Below, in pieces: positions 1 to 7,441 of a DNA stretch of 12,448 nt (the first letter of the stretch is position 1; every line of letters starts with the position of its first letter). The notes beneath the pieces were generated by a model, which did not search any database, was not told the origin of the DNA, and saw nothing but the letters and a program-made list of their open reading frames with translations. The stretch lies in the NCBI RefSeq assembly GCF_002422095.1, contig NZ_DITB01000095.1:2398-14845 (forward strand), given 5' to 3'. The position numbers and the translations under genes are program-made. Source of the DNA: Flavobacterium sp. UBA6195. Its GTDB lineage: Bacteria; Bacteroidota; Bacteroidia; Flavobacteriales; Flavobacteriaceae.

Positions 1-605
1 GCAATTAATCCTGCTGGGTGTGAAATATCTGCTAATAACAAAGCACCAACGCTGTCAGCAATTTCTCTGAAACGCTTAAAATCCATATCACGAGAATAAG
101 CCGAAGCTCCTGCGATAATCATTTTTGGTTTGTTTGCTAAAGCAATTTCTTGAATTTTATCATAGTTTAAAACACCTGTCTCCTCTTCTACTCCATAAAA
201 TACAGGATTGTATAATTTTCCTGAAAAGTTAACTGGAGAACCATGTGTTAAGTGACCTCCGTGAGATAAGTCAAATCCTAAAATAGTATCACCTGGTTTT
301 AAACATGCTGCAAAAACTGCTGTATTCGCCTGAGAACCAGAGTGTGGTTGTACGTTTACATATTCAGCACCAAACAAAGCTTTTGCTCTGTCAATTGCAA
401 TTTGTTCTACAATATCTACTACTTCACATCCTCCGTAATATCTTTTACCAGGATATCCTTCAGCATATTTGTTGGTTAAACATGAACCTGCCGCTTCCAT
501 TACTTGGTCGCTAACAAAGTTTTCAGAAGCAATTAATTCAATTCCGTGAATTTGTCTGTCTTGTTCATCAAGAATTAGGTCAAAAATTTGTTCGTCGCGT
601 TGCAT
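1..605 (-). CDS. glyA: Serine hydroxymethyltransferase, N-terminal part (cut by window edge)
   Basis: This is the first 201 codons of a PLP enzyme that interconverts serine and glycine while loading tetrahydrofolate with a one-carbon unit in the cytosol. The start is the ATG whose complement lies at 603-605. The reading frame stays open to the window edge, where the gene continues. Family hallmarks are visible: GIELIASENF at residues 21-30, NKYAEGYPGKRYYGG at 45-59, the PLP-phosphate loop HSGSQAN at 88-94, SHGGHLTHG at 114-122, and ADISHPAGLI at 192-201. In the last motif, D193 matches the Asp that contacts the PLP pyridine nitrogen (E. coli D200) and H196 matches H203. The active-site lysine lies beyond the window. 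The family is about 420 residues long, so roughly half is present. The gene is transcribed divergently from fumarylacetoacetase. Identity is very secure; nothing seen is abnormal. Confidence 0.97.
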   Translation of the reverse strand, partial: MQRDEQIFDLILDEQDRQIHGIELIASENFVSDQVMEAAGSCLTNKYAEGYPGKRYYGGCEVVDIVEQIAIDRAKALFGAEYVNVQPHSGSQANTAVFAACLKPGDTILGFDLSHGGHLTHGSPVNFSGKLYNPVFYGVEEETGVLNYDKIQEIALANKPKMIIAGASAYSRDMDFKRFREIADSVGALLLADISHPAGLI

Positions 606-632
606 TGCAATAAATATTCGTTAAAATTAGGT

Positions 633-640
633 CAAAATTA
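633..640 (-). promoter_or_regulatory. Candidate -7 element for glyA
   Basis: On the minus strand this reads TAATTTTG, a full match to the Bacteroidota -7 consensus TAnnTTTG. It sits about 28 nt upstream of the glyA ATG, which would give a leader of about 20 nt. No TTG -33 box is seen at the usual 19-nt distance (upstream sequence is AGCA), so only the -7 half is supported. It ends 10 bp from the -33 box of the divergent fah promoter. Confidence 0.45.
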
Positions 641-649
641 CGAAAAAGG

Positions 650-680
650 TTTGTTACATTGCTAGATAATTTTATATTTG
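650..680 (+). promoter_or_regulatory. Bacteroidota-type promoter of fumarylacetoacetase gene
   Basis: TTTG at 650-653 and TATATTTG at 673-680 are separated by exactly 19 nt, a complete match to the primary sigma consensus TTTG-N19-TAnnTTTG of this phylum. Transcription would begin about 6-8 nt downstream, giving a leader of about 30 nt before the ATG at 718. That leader is A/C-rich and has no Shine-Dalgarno, as is normal for the phylum. This is the best promoter match I found in the window. Confidence 0.75.
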
Positions 681-717
681 ATTCATAATTTTTCAACAAC
701 AAACTAACAATACAAAT

Positions 718-2004
718 ATGCCAAATATAGCAAACGATCCAAATAGAAAATCGTGGATTCCAGTTCCTGAAAATAGCGACTTCCCGATTCAAAACATTCC
801 TTTTGGTGTTTTCATTACAAAAGAAGATGTAATCACTATTGGAACAAGAATTGGAAATTGCGCCATCGACATGGGGGCTTTACATCAATTAGGATATTTC
901 GAAGGCATTGAACTTACTGATGATATGTTCATGCAAGACACTTTAAACGATTTTATTTCTGACGGGAAAAAAACATGGCGTTTGGTTAGAAATCGCTTAG
1001 CTGAACTTTTCGATGAAACCAATCCAACCTTAAGAGACAATAAAAATCACAGAGAAGTTGTAATCTTTAAAGTGGAAGACATCGAAATGCTTTTACCGGT
1101 TCAAATTGGAGATTACACCGATTTTTACAGTTCAAAAGAGCACGCTACAAACGTAGGAAAAATGTTCCGTGACCCAGAAAATGCATTGTTACCAAACTGG
1201 TTACACATTCCAGTAGGTTATCATGGAAGAAGTTCTACGATTGTTCCTTCAGGAATTCCAGTTCACAGACCTTATGGGCAAACGTTACCAAATGGAGAAA
1301 CTACTCCTGTTTTTGGTCCTTCAAGATTAGTAGATTTTGAATTAGAAACTGCTTTTATTACTACTGATGCGAATTTAATGGGAGAACCAATTCCAGTTGA
1401 AGAAGCAGAAGAACATATCTTCGGAATGGTTTTATTTAACGACTGGAGTGCGCGTGATATCCAAAAATGGGAATATGTGCCACTTGGACCTTTCTTAGCG
1501 AAAAACTTTGCTTCGTCTATTTCACCTTGGATTGTAACCATGGATGCTTTAGAGCCTTTTAGAACAAAAGGTCCTGAGCAATCTCCAGAACCGCTTCCTT
1601 ATTTAAAACAAAAAGGTGAAAAGGCATTTGATATCAATTTGGAAGTTTTAATAAAACCGGAAAATTCAGAAGAAACTGTGGTTTCTCGTTCGAACTTTAA
1701 GTACATGTATTGGTCAATGGCACAACAATTGGCACATCATACCATTAATGGTTGTAGAGTAAACTCAGGCGATATGATGGGAAGTGGAACAATTTCAGGC
1801 CCAACAGAAGATTCTTTCGGTTCGATGTTAGAGTTAACTTGGGGCGGTCAAAAACCATTAAAAATGAAGGATGGATCTGAACGTAAATTCATCAACGATA
1901 ATGATACCGTTATTGTTAGAGGATATTGCCAAAAAGGAAATTTAAGAATTGGTTTTGGTGAAGTTTCAAGTAAATTATTACCTGCTATTGATTTGAAGTT
2001 TTAA
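718..2004 (+). CDS. fah: Fumarylacetoacetase
   Basis: Predicted cytosolic hydrolase (EC 3.7.1.2) that splits fumarylacetoacetate into fumarate and acetoacetate, the last step of homogentisate-route tyrosine and phenylalanine breakdown. The 428 residues match the usual length of the full eukaryote-type two-domain enzyme: an SH3-like N-terminal domain (about 1-125) and the catalytic FAH fold after it. By alignment from memory to mouse FAH, the active site is intact: D135, Y137 and H142 in DYTDFYSSKEHATNVG, metal ligands E208 and E210 (DFELE) and D242 (NDWSARD), R246, Q249, Y253, K262 (FLAKNF), T358 (GTISG) and E372 (MLEL). The ATG at 718 follows a consensus promoter by about 38 nt. No hpd, hmgA or other tyrosine-pathway gene is in the window, so the gene appears monocistronic between glyA and clpB. 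An intrinsic terminator follows 21 nt after the stop. Assignment is secure. Confidence 0.96.
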   Translation: MPNIANDPNRKSWIPVPENSDFPIQNIPFGVFITKEDVITIGTRIGNCAIDMGALHQLGYFEGIELTDDMFMQDTLNDFISDGKKTWRLVRNRLAELFDETNPTLRDNKNHREVVIFKVEDIEMLLPVQIGDYTDFYSSKEHATNVGKMFRDPENALLPNWLHIPVGYHGRSSTIVPSGIPVHRPYGQTLPNGETTPVFGPSRLVDFELETAFITTDANLMGEPIPVEEAEEHIFGMVLFNDWSARDIQKWEYVPLGPFLAKNFASSISPWIVTMDALEPFRTKGPEQSPEPLPYLKQKGEKAFDINLEVLIKPENSEETVVSRSNFKYMYWSMAQQLAHHTINGCRVNSGDMMGSGTISGPTEDSFGSMLELTWGGQKPLKMKDGSERKFINDNDTVIVRGYCQKGNLRIGFGEVSSKLLPAIDLKF

Positions 2005-2025
2005 AATTAAACCCAAAAATATTAG

Positions 2026-2057
2026 AAACTCCGAAAGTTATTTTCGGAGTTTTTTTT
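2026..2057 (+). terminator. Intrinsic terminator after fumarylacetoacetase
   Basis: An 11-bp perfect stem pairs AAACTCCGAAA (2026-2036) with TTTCGGAGTTT (2042-2052) around the loop GTTAT, followed by an unbroken T run to 2057. Position, stem and T tract all fit a Rho-independent terminator for the upstream gene. Confidence 0.9.
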
Positions 2058-2131
2058 GCTTAAAACTTTCCCATTTTCATTCATCGATTATTCACGACAT
2101 TTTATCAAAAAAATTGAATTTCAGCTGTACT

Positions 2132-2150
2132 TTAAGACATTATGTCGTAA
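2132..2150. repeat. Near-perfect dyad upstream of clpB
   Basis: The sequence TTAaGACATtATGTCgTAA is symmetric about T2141: GACAT (2136-2140) mirrors ATGTC (2142-2146), and the outer TTA mirrors TAA, with a single mismatched pair (2135/2147). The short spacer fits a protein-binding operator better than a hairpin. A further partial copy (CGACATT) lies at 2095-2101. Regulator unknown. Confidence 0.4.
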
Positions 2151-2212
2151 ATTTATATGATTTTCGGAGTTTTATCAGTCATTTTGTCTTGATTTAAGCA
2201 TTGGAATACCAA

Positions 2213-2243
2213 TTGCAGTACTCCTTTCAAAATCATTAAATTG
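2213..2243 (+). promoter_or_regulatory. Weak candidate promoter of clpB
   Basis: TTG at 2213-2215 is followed after 20 nt by TTAAATTG (2236-2243), which differs from TAnnTTTG at two positions. It would give a leader of about 33 nt. I found no better match nearer the start. TCATTTTG at 2179-2186 (one mismatch) is an alternative -7 without a -33 partner. clpB may use a stress-dependent promoter of another type. Confidence 0.25.
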
Positions 2244-2281
2244 AAAATAAAAACGAATCCCCAACTCGACAACAACTAAAA

Positions 2282-4885
2282 ATGAACTTAAAAAATTTAA
2301 CTATTAAATCGCAAGAAGCATTGCAACAAGCACAGCAACTTGCACAAGAATTCGAACACCAACAACTGGAAAATGAACACATTTTCAAAGGTATATTGGA
2401 AGTTGACGAAAATGTAACTCCTTTCATTCTAAAAAAATTGAATGTAAATGTGGAGTTATTTAAAAAAGTATTGGATAGTACTTTACAAAGCTTTCCTAAA
2501 GTTTCGGGAGGTGAAATCATGCTTTCTCGAGATGCTTCAACAGCTTTGAATGAAGCCAATATCATTGCTAAAAAAATGAGCGATGAATATGTTTCAATCG
2601 AACATTTAATCTTAGCTATTTTCAAATCGAAAAGTAAGGTAGCCCAAATTCTAAAAGACCAAGGGGTAACCGAAAAAGGATTAGAAACCGCTATAGCGGA
2701 AATTCGTAAAGGCGAACGCGTAACCTCAGCATCAGCAGAAGAAACATACAATTCTTTGAATAAATATGCTAAAAACCTTAACGAATTAGCACGTACCGGC
2801 AAATTAGACCCAGTTATTGGTCGCGATGAAGAAATTCGTAGGGTTTTACAAATCCTAACTCGTAGAACCAAAAACAATCCGATGTTAATTGGAGAGCCAG
2901 GTGTTGGTAAAACAGCTATTGCAGAAGGTTTAGCACATCGAATTGTTGACGGCGACGTTCCGGAAAATCTAAAAGATAAAATTGTTTATTCTTTAGATAT
3001 GGGTGCTTTAATTGCTGGTGCGAAATATAAAGGAGAATTTGAAGAACGTTTGAAAGCCGTAGTAAAAGAAGTTACTTCTGCTGAAGGTGATATTGTACTT
3101 TTTATTGACGAAATTCACACCTTAGTGGGTGCTGGTGGTGGTGAAGGCGCTATGGATGCGGCTAACATCTTAAAACCTGCTCTAGCTCGTGGTGAATTAC
3201 GTGCGATTGGAGCTACGACTTTAGATGAATATCAAAAATATTTCGAAAAAGATAAAGCGCTTGAAAGACGTTTCCAAAAAGTAAATATCGACGAACCTGA
3301 TACTGAAAGTGCAATTTCAATTTTACGAGGTATCAAAGAAAAATATGAAACGCATCATAAAGTTCGTATCAAAGACGATGCAATTATTGCTGCGGTAGAA
3401 CTCTCACAACGTTACATTACGAATCGTTTCTTACCAGATAAAGCGATTGACTTAATGGACGAAGCGGCTTCAAAATTGCGTATGGAAATCAATTCAAAAC
3501 CTGAAGAATTAGACGTTTTGGATAGAAAAATTATGCAGTTGGAAATCGAAATTGAAGCCATCAAACGTGAGAATGATGAAACTAAGTTGAAAGTTCTTGG
3601 TTTAGATTTAGCGAATTTAAAAGAAGAACGAAACGAAATTTTCACCAAATGGAAATCAGAAAAAGATGTTGTAGATAACATTCAGTCGGTAAAATTAGAA
3701 ATTGAAGATTTTAAAATTGAAGCCGAACAAGCCGAAAGAAATGGAGATTACGGAAAAGTAGCTGAAATCCGTTATGGAAAAATAAAAGAAGCACAAGAAC
3801 GTTTAGATGCTTTACAAACACAATTAGCAGAAAATCAAGCTGGTAATTCTCTAATCAAAGAAGAAGTTACGCATGACGATATCGCAGAAGTGGTAGCCAA
3901 ATGGACAGGAATTCCAGTAACTAAAATGCTTCAAAGTGAAAGAGAAAAACTGCTCAAATTAGAAGATGAGTTACATCGAAGAGTAGTTGGACAAGAAGAA
4001 GCAATTGAAGCCATTAGTGACGCCGTTAGAAGAAGTCGTGCTGGTTTACAAGATGCAAAAAAACCAATTGGTTCGTTCTTATTCTTAGGAACTACAGGTG
4101 TTGGTAAAACCGAATTAGCAAAAGCATTAGCCGAATATTTATTCGACGATGAAAATGCGATGACCCGAATTGATATGAGTGAATATCAAGAACGTCATGC
4201 GGTAAGCCGATTAGTTGGTGCGCCTCCAGGATATGTAGGTTATGATGAAGGTGGACAATTGACAGAAGCCGTAAGAAGAAAACCGTATTCAGTGGTATTA
4301 TTAGACGAAATTGAAAAAGCACATCCAGATACGTTTAATATTTTATTACAAGTTTTGGATGAAGGTCGATTGACCGATAACAAAGGTCGTATGGCGGATT
4401 TCAAAAACACCATTATTATCATGACTTCAAATATGGGAAGTCAAATAATTCAAGAGAAATTCGAGAATTTAAAAGGTGGAATTGAAGCAGCAACCGAAGC
4501 GGCAAAAACAGAAGTTCTAGGCTTATTAAAACAAACCGTTAGACCTGAGTTCATAAACCGTATCGATGAAATCGTAATGTTTACACCGTTAACCGATAAA
4601 AACATTAAAGAAATTGTTGGATTGCAATTGAAAAGTGTGATTAAAATGTTAGCTCAACAACACATTACTATGGATGCCACTCCAGAAGCAGTAGCGTATT
4701 TAGCAGAAAAAGGATACGATCCGCAATTTGGAGCAAGACCCGTGAAACGTGTAATTCAACGTGAAGTGTTAAACCAACTTTCGAAAGAAATTTTAGCAGG
4801 AAAAGTGACTACTGATAGCATTATTCTATTAGATAGTTTTGACGGTCAATTAGTATTTAGAAATCAAAGTGAATTGGTAAAATAA
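2282..4885 (+). CDS. clpB: ATP-dependent protein disaggregase ClpB
   Basis: Hexameric AAA+ chaperone of the cytosol that, in the known family, pulls aggregated proteins apart together with DnaK/DnaJ/GrpE after heat stress. The 867 residues fit ClpB (about 860). Domains in order are: Clp N-domain (about 1-145), NBD1 with Walker A GEPGVGKT at 204-211, pore loop KYKG with Y249, Walker B LFIDE at 273-277 and Arg fingers R329/R330; a coiled-coil middle domain of about 125 residues (about 400-525); and NBD2 with Walker A GTTGVGKT at 603-610, pore loop GYVG with Y651, Walker B VVLLDE at 671-676 and sensor-2 GAR at 817-819. The long middle domain, and the absence of a recognisable ClpP-docking IGF loop, separate it from ClpA and ClpC. 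It looks monocistronic with its own terminator. The start gives the standard MNLKNLTIKSQEAL N-terminus. Confidence 0.98.
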   Translation: MNLKNLTIKSQEALQQAQQLAQEFEHQQLENEHIFKGILEVDENVTPFILKKLNVNVELFKKVLDSTLQSFPKVSGGEIMLSRDASTALNEANIIAKKMSDEYVSIEHLILAIFKSKSKVAQILKDQGVTEKGLETAIAEIRKGERVTSASAEETYNSLNKYAKNLNELARTGKLDPVIGRDEEIRRVLQILTRRTKNNPMLIGEPGVGKTAIAEGLAHRIVDGDVPENLKDKIVYSLDMGALIAGAKYKGEFEERLKAVVKEVTSAEGDIVLFIDEIHTLVGAGGGEGAMDAANILKPALARGELRAIGATTLDEYQKYFEKDKALERRFQKVNIDEPDTESAISILRGIKEKYETHHKVRIKDDAIIAAVELSQRYITNRFLPDKAIDLMDEAASKLRMEINSKPEELDVLDRKIMQLEIEIEAIKRENDETKLKVLGLDLANLKEERNEIFTKWKSEKDVVDNIQSVKLEIEDFKIEAEQAERNGDYGKVAEIRYGKIKEAQERLDALQTQLAENQAGNSLIKEEVTHDDIAEVVAKWTGIPVTKMLQSEREKLLKLEDELHRRVVGQEEAIEAISDAVRRSRAGLQDAKKPIGSFLFLGTTGVGKTELAKALAEYLFDDENAMTRIDMSEYQERHAVSRLVGAPPGYVGYDEGGQLTEAVRRKPYSVVLLDEIEKAHPDTFNILLQVLDEGRLTDNKGRMADFKNTIIIMTSNMGSQIIQEKFENLKGGIEAATEAAKTEVLGLLKQTVRPEFINRIDEIVMFTPLTDKNIKEIVGLQLKSVIKMLAQQHITMDATPEAVAYLAEKGYDPQFGARPVKRVIQREVLNQLSKEILAGKVTTDSIILLDSFDGQLVFRNQSELVK

Positions 4886-4945
4886 ATTCACAAAACATAC
4901 CCCAATCCATGGGTTTATAATGGGTTAAGTTTGTTTTAGTTTGGG

Positions 4946-4982
4946 AAACACCGGTTCAATTTTGAATCGGTGTTTCTTTTTT
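4946..4982 (+). terminator. Intrinsic terminator after clpB
   Basis: AAACACCGGTTCAA (4946-4959) pairs with TTGAATCGGTGTTT (4962-4975) with one G-T pair. The innermost A-T pairs probably open to give a workable loop. A TTTTTT tract follows at 4977-4982. It lies 60 nt after the clpB stop. Confidence 0.88.
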
Positions 4983-5004
4983 ATCTGATAACCAATTATT
5001 TTTC

Positions 5005-5012
5005 TATTTTTG
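5005..5012 (+). promoter_or_regulatory. Candidate -7 element for the MFS gene
   Basis: TATTTTTG matches TAnnTTTG fully and lies 16 nt before the ATG at 5029, so the leader would be only about 10 nt. The -33 position is poor (TCTG at 4984-4987, 17-nt spacer). It sits directly after the clpB terminator, where a new promoter is expected. Confidence 0.45.
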
Positions 5013-5028
5013 AAACAAATGCAACCCA

Positions 5029-6273
5029 ATGAAAGAATTTACAACCCAAGAAAAACTAAAACATTTATTATCGTTTCCAGTAATTGTAGCAGCTTTAGGC
5101 TACTTTGTAGATATTTACGATTTACTGCTTTTTGGAATTGTTCGTGTTCCCAGCTTAAAAGATATGAATTTAGATGTGGATACGGCCGGAACCATGATTC
5201 TGAATTACCAAATGGTAGGTTTGCTTTTAGGCGGAATTCTTTGGGGCGTTTTGGGCGATAAAAAAGGAAGACTTTCCGTTTTGTTTGGTTCCATTTTAGT
5301 GTATTCTTTAGCGAATATTGCTTGCGGATTTTTGCCTCATTTTCCAGTTGAAGATAAAACCATGTTATACGCATGGTTGCGATTCATTGCAGGAATTGGT
5401 TTAGCAGGTGAACTCGGTGCTGGAATTACTTTAGTTTCCGAATCTTTACCCAAACAATTGCGCGCTATTGGAACTTCAATTGTGGCAGGATTTGGATTAC
5501 TTGGAGCTGTTGTAGCCCAATTAACAGTTGAAATAGCTGGTGATTGGACAATAGCTTATTTCATTGGCGGCGGATTAGGATTAATGCTTTTGGTGTTGCG
5601 AATCAGTGTCGCAGAATCTGAAATTTATAACGACATCAAACATGATTCAGGTATCAAAAAAGGAAATTTCTTTTCATTTTTTACCAATTGGAATCGTTTC
5701 GTGAAATACATGAAATGCATTGCCATTGGCTTACCTACTTGGTTTTGCATCGGAATTTTAGCGGTGATGGCGAATCAATTTGCTGTAGTTATGGGAATTG
5801 AAAATATTCAACCTGGAAAGGCTATTATGTGGGCGTATGTTGGAATTTCTATTGGAGATTTTGCAAGTGGTTTCATTTCGCATTGGCTGCATTCTCGAAA
5901 AAAAGCGATTTTTTATATGATGTTATTCACCATTATAGGAGTTGTTTTAATGCTTTTTGGAGGAACCAAATCAGAAAACATGTACTACTTCTATTGTGCT
6001 TGGTTAGGATTAGGCACTGGCTATTGGGCCATGTTTGTAACCGTTGGAGCAGAACAATTTGGAACAAACATCAGAAGCACAGCAACCACTACTATTCCTA
6101 ATATGGTTCGAGGATTAGTTCCTATAATGTTATTAGCTTTTGATGGATTAAAAGTGAATAACGGTGTTATTGCTGCTGCTGCCATAGTAGGTTTCTTTGC
6201 TTTTGCATTGGGAATCTACTCTACTTTAACTATTTCGGAAACGCATAATAAGGATTTAGATTTCAATGAATAA
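5029..6273 (+). CDS. MFS transporter, metabolite:H+ symporter-like
   Basis: A 414-residue inner-membrane protein with about 12 hydrophobic segments (roughly 15-37, 56-75, 83-102, 112-136, 145-168, 172-191, 228-250, 266-286, 293-312, 317-338, 355-372, 378-401). The MFS motif A reads GVLGDKKGR at 73-81 after TM2. TM1 carries two acidic residues, D28 and D31, that could couple proton movement. The TM4 region has R118 and GELGAGITLVSESLP (127-141), which resembles the GGExGG...E pattern of sugar and metabolite:H+ symporters. A long basic loop after TM6 separates the halves. Substrate cannot be predicted from sequence; organic acids, sugars or betaine-like compounds are all possible. The ATG at 5029 gives a complete N-terminus; an overlapping frame starting at 5010 has no such support. 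The next gene starts 38 nt downstream with no terminator between, so partial co-transcription is possible. Confidence 0.9.
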   Translation: MKEFTTQEKLKHLLSFPVIVAALGYFVDIYDLLLFGIVRVPSLKDMNLDVDTAGTMILNYQMVGLLLGGILWGVLGDKKGRLSVLFGSILVYSLANIACGFLPHFPVEDKTMLYAWLRFIAGIGLAGELGAGITLVSESLPKQLRAIGTSIVAGFGLLGAVVAQLTVEIAGDWTIAYFIGGGLGLMLLVLRISVAESEIYNDIKHDSGIKKGNFFSFFTNWNRFVKYMKCIAIGLPTWFCIGILAVMANQFAVVMGIENIQPGKAIMWAYVGISIGDFASGFISHWLHSRKKAIFYMMLFTIIGVVLMLFGGTKSENMYYFYCAWLGLGTGYWAMFVTVGAEQFGTNIRSTATTTIPNMVRGLVPIMLLAFDGLKVNNGVIAAAAIVGFFAFALGIYSTLTISETHNKDLDFNE

Positions 6274-6279
6274 TTTCAT

Positions 6280-6287
6280 TAAATTTG
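6280..6287 (+). promoter_or_regulatory. Candidate -7 element before the DUF4199 gene
   Basis: TAAATTTG matches TAnnTTTG exactly and is placed 24 nt before the ATG at 6312. No TTG box is seen at the expected -33 site, which would fall in the end of the MFS coding region. It may be an internal promoter for the downstream six-gene string. Confidence 0.4.
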
Positions 6288-6311
6288 ATTAACTAACCAA
6301 AACTAATCATC

Positions 6312-6815
6312 ATGAACAACATTATTTTAAAAAAAGGATTATTTGGAAGCATTATTGTTTCTGCATTGCTAATCTTTATCACGGCTTATATGAAAGCTAA
6401 TCCTGAGAAAGAAGTGAGTATGATGATTGGATTTGCAGGGATGCTTCTAGCTTTTTTCTTTGTAGTGACAGGAATTAAACAACAAAGAGAAGCAAATAAT
6501 GGTTCCATTTCTCTAGGAAAAGGTTTCCTTACAGGTTTTTGGATTACGTTAATTATTTCAACCATTTATGTGATAGTTTGGCTAATTATCTTTTATAATT
6601 TCTTCCCAAATTTCGCAGAACATTATACAGATATGGCGATTGCAAAAGCAAGTCCAGATGAAGTGGCTCAAGTAACCGAAGATATGAATTCCTTTAAAGA
6701 AATGTATAAAAGTCCAATTATGGTTATATTACTAACTTATATGGAAATATTACCATTAGGAATTGTATTTTCATTTGTAAGTGCATTAATTTTAAAGAAA
6801 AAGCAAATTAACTAA
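6312..6815 (+). CDS. DUF4199-family membrane protein
   Basis: A 167-residue membrane protein with four predicted hydrophobic segments (about 9-28, 36-54, 72-95, 135-161) and a charged stretch of about 35 residues between the last two. The layout (basic N-terminus, GIKQQRE loop after TM2, SLGKGFLTGF before TM3, LKKK at the C-terminus) agrees with the DUF4199 family common in Bacteroidota, whose function is unknown to me. The stop codon is followed without any gap by the ATG of the next gene (TAAATG), so the two are surely co-transcribed and probably translationally coupled. The family call comes from pattern recall, not a search. Confidence 0.75.
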   Translation: MNNIILKKGLFGSIIVSALLIFITAYMKANPEKEVSMMIGFAGMLLAFFFVVTGIKQQREANNGSISLGKGFLTGFWITLIISTIYVIVWLIIFYNFFPNFAEHYTDMAIAKASPDEVAQVTEDMNSFKEMYKSPIMVILLTYMEILPLGIVFSFVSALILKKKQIN

Positions 6816-7424
6816 ATGAAAAAACTACAACTTTATACACTATTATTCTTTGTAGGTTTAGTAGTTTCTGGAATTTATCCAAAAGAATATTTTACTTGGT
6901 TTTTAGAAGTTTTACCTGCTGTAATTGGGTTTGCGATTTTAGCATTCACCTTTAAACGCTTTCAATTTACCAATTTCACGTATTTCTTCATTCTAATTCA
7001 TTGCTACATCTTATTTCTTGGCGGACATTATACGTACGCTGAAGTTCCACCTTTTGAATGGATAAAAGAAACGTTTCATCAAACTCGAAACAACTACGAT
7101 AAAGTGGGACATTTTGCACAAGGCTTTGTTCCTGCTATGATTGTGCGAGAATTATTCATTCGTAAAAATGTTATTTCTAACAAGAGTTTTTTCAACTTCA
7201 TCATTGTTGGAGTTTGTTTAGCAATAAGTGCCGCTTACGAATGGCTAGAATGGGGTGTTTCATTATCAACCGGTGAAGGTGGCGATGCGTTTTTGGGAAC
7301 ACAAGGTTACATTTGGGACACACAATCGGATATGCTGTATGCAACCATTGGCGCTATTTGTATGTTGATTTTCTTCAGTAAAAAACAAGACAAGGCTATT
7401 CAAGAACAATTTCAAACTCAATAA
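6816..7424 (+). CDS. YjdF/DUF2238-family inner-membrane protein
   Basis: A 202-residue protein with about six hydrophobic segments that matches the DUF2238 family, which includes E. coli YjdF (function not established). Diagnostic conserved stretches are HYTYAEVP at 71-78, RNNYDKVGHFAQGFVPA at 91-107, RELFIR at 111-116, YEWLEWGVSL at 141-150, GDAFLGTQGYIWDTQSDM at 156-173. These polar and charged residues (H71, R91, D95, H99, E142, E145, D157, D168, D172) sit at membrane borders and look like a conserved site, possibly for metal or lipid head groups; that is inference only. The start directly abuts the stop of the DUF4199 gene. The N-terminal hydrophobic stretch is a TM helix and not a clear cleavable signal. 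Confidence 0.88.
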   Translation: MKKLQLYTLLFFVGLVVSGIYPKEYFTWFLEVLPAVIGFAILAFTFKRFQFTNFTYFFILIHCYILFLGGHYTYAEVPPFEWIKETFHQTRNNYDKVGHFAQGFVPAMIVRELFIRKNVISNKSFFNFIIVGVCLAISAAYEWLEWGVSLSTGEGGDAFLGTQGYIWDTQSDMLYATIGAICMLIFFSKKQDKAIQEQFQTQ

Positions 7425-7441
7425 AAAAACAAATTATAAAA

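Larger units (their letters stand above)
2058..2281. other. Non-coding region upstream of clpB
   Basis: This gap of about 220 bp holds no convincing gene on either strand. It contains a near-perfect dyad at 2132-2150, a second copy of the preceding terminator's right arm at 2160-2173, and a weak promoter candidate near the clpB start. No CIRCE element (TTAGCACTC-N9-GAGTGCTAA) is present. Confidence 0.6.

Noticed and set aside
580..792. 70-codon minus-strand open frame spanning the glyA-fah gap
   Set aside because: It overlaps both the glyA start and fah coding sequence and covers the fah promoter; no family resemblance.
2058..2281. CIRCE/HrcA site for clpB
   Set aside because: The region was read for TTAGCACTC and GAGTGCTAA and neither half-site is present.
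2236..2877. 213-codon open frame on the minus strand, antisense to the clpB 5' end
   Set aside because: It lies opposite highly conserved clpB codons, gives a Ser/Cys-rich protein of no family, and begins far from any promoter. It is a composition shadow.
4901..4926. Possible extra hairpin around CCATGGGTTTATAATGGG after clpB
   Set aside because: Arms pair over only about 4 bp and the repeated ATGGGTT is direct, not inverted. The real terminator is the stem at 4946-4975.
5010..5261. 83-codon plus-strand open frame overlapping the MFS start
   Set aside because: It is out of frame with the complete MFS protein that begins at 5029 and has no conserved features.
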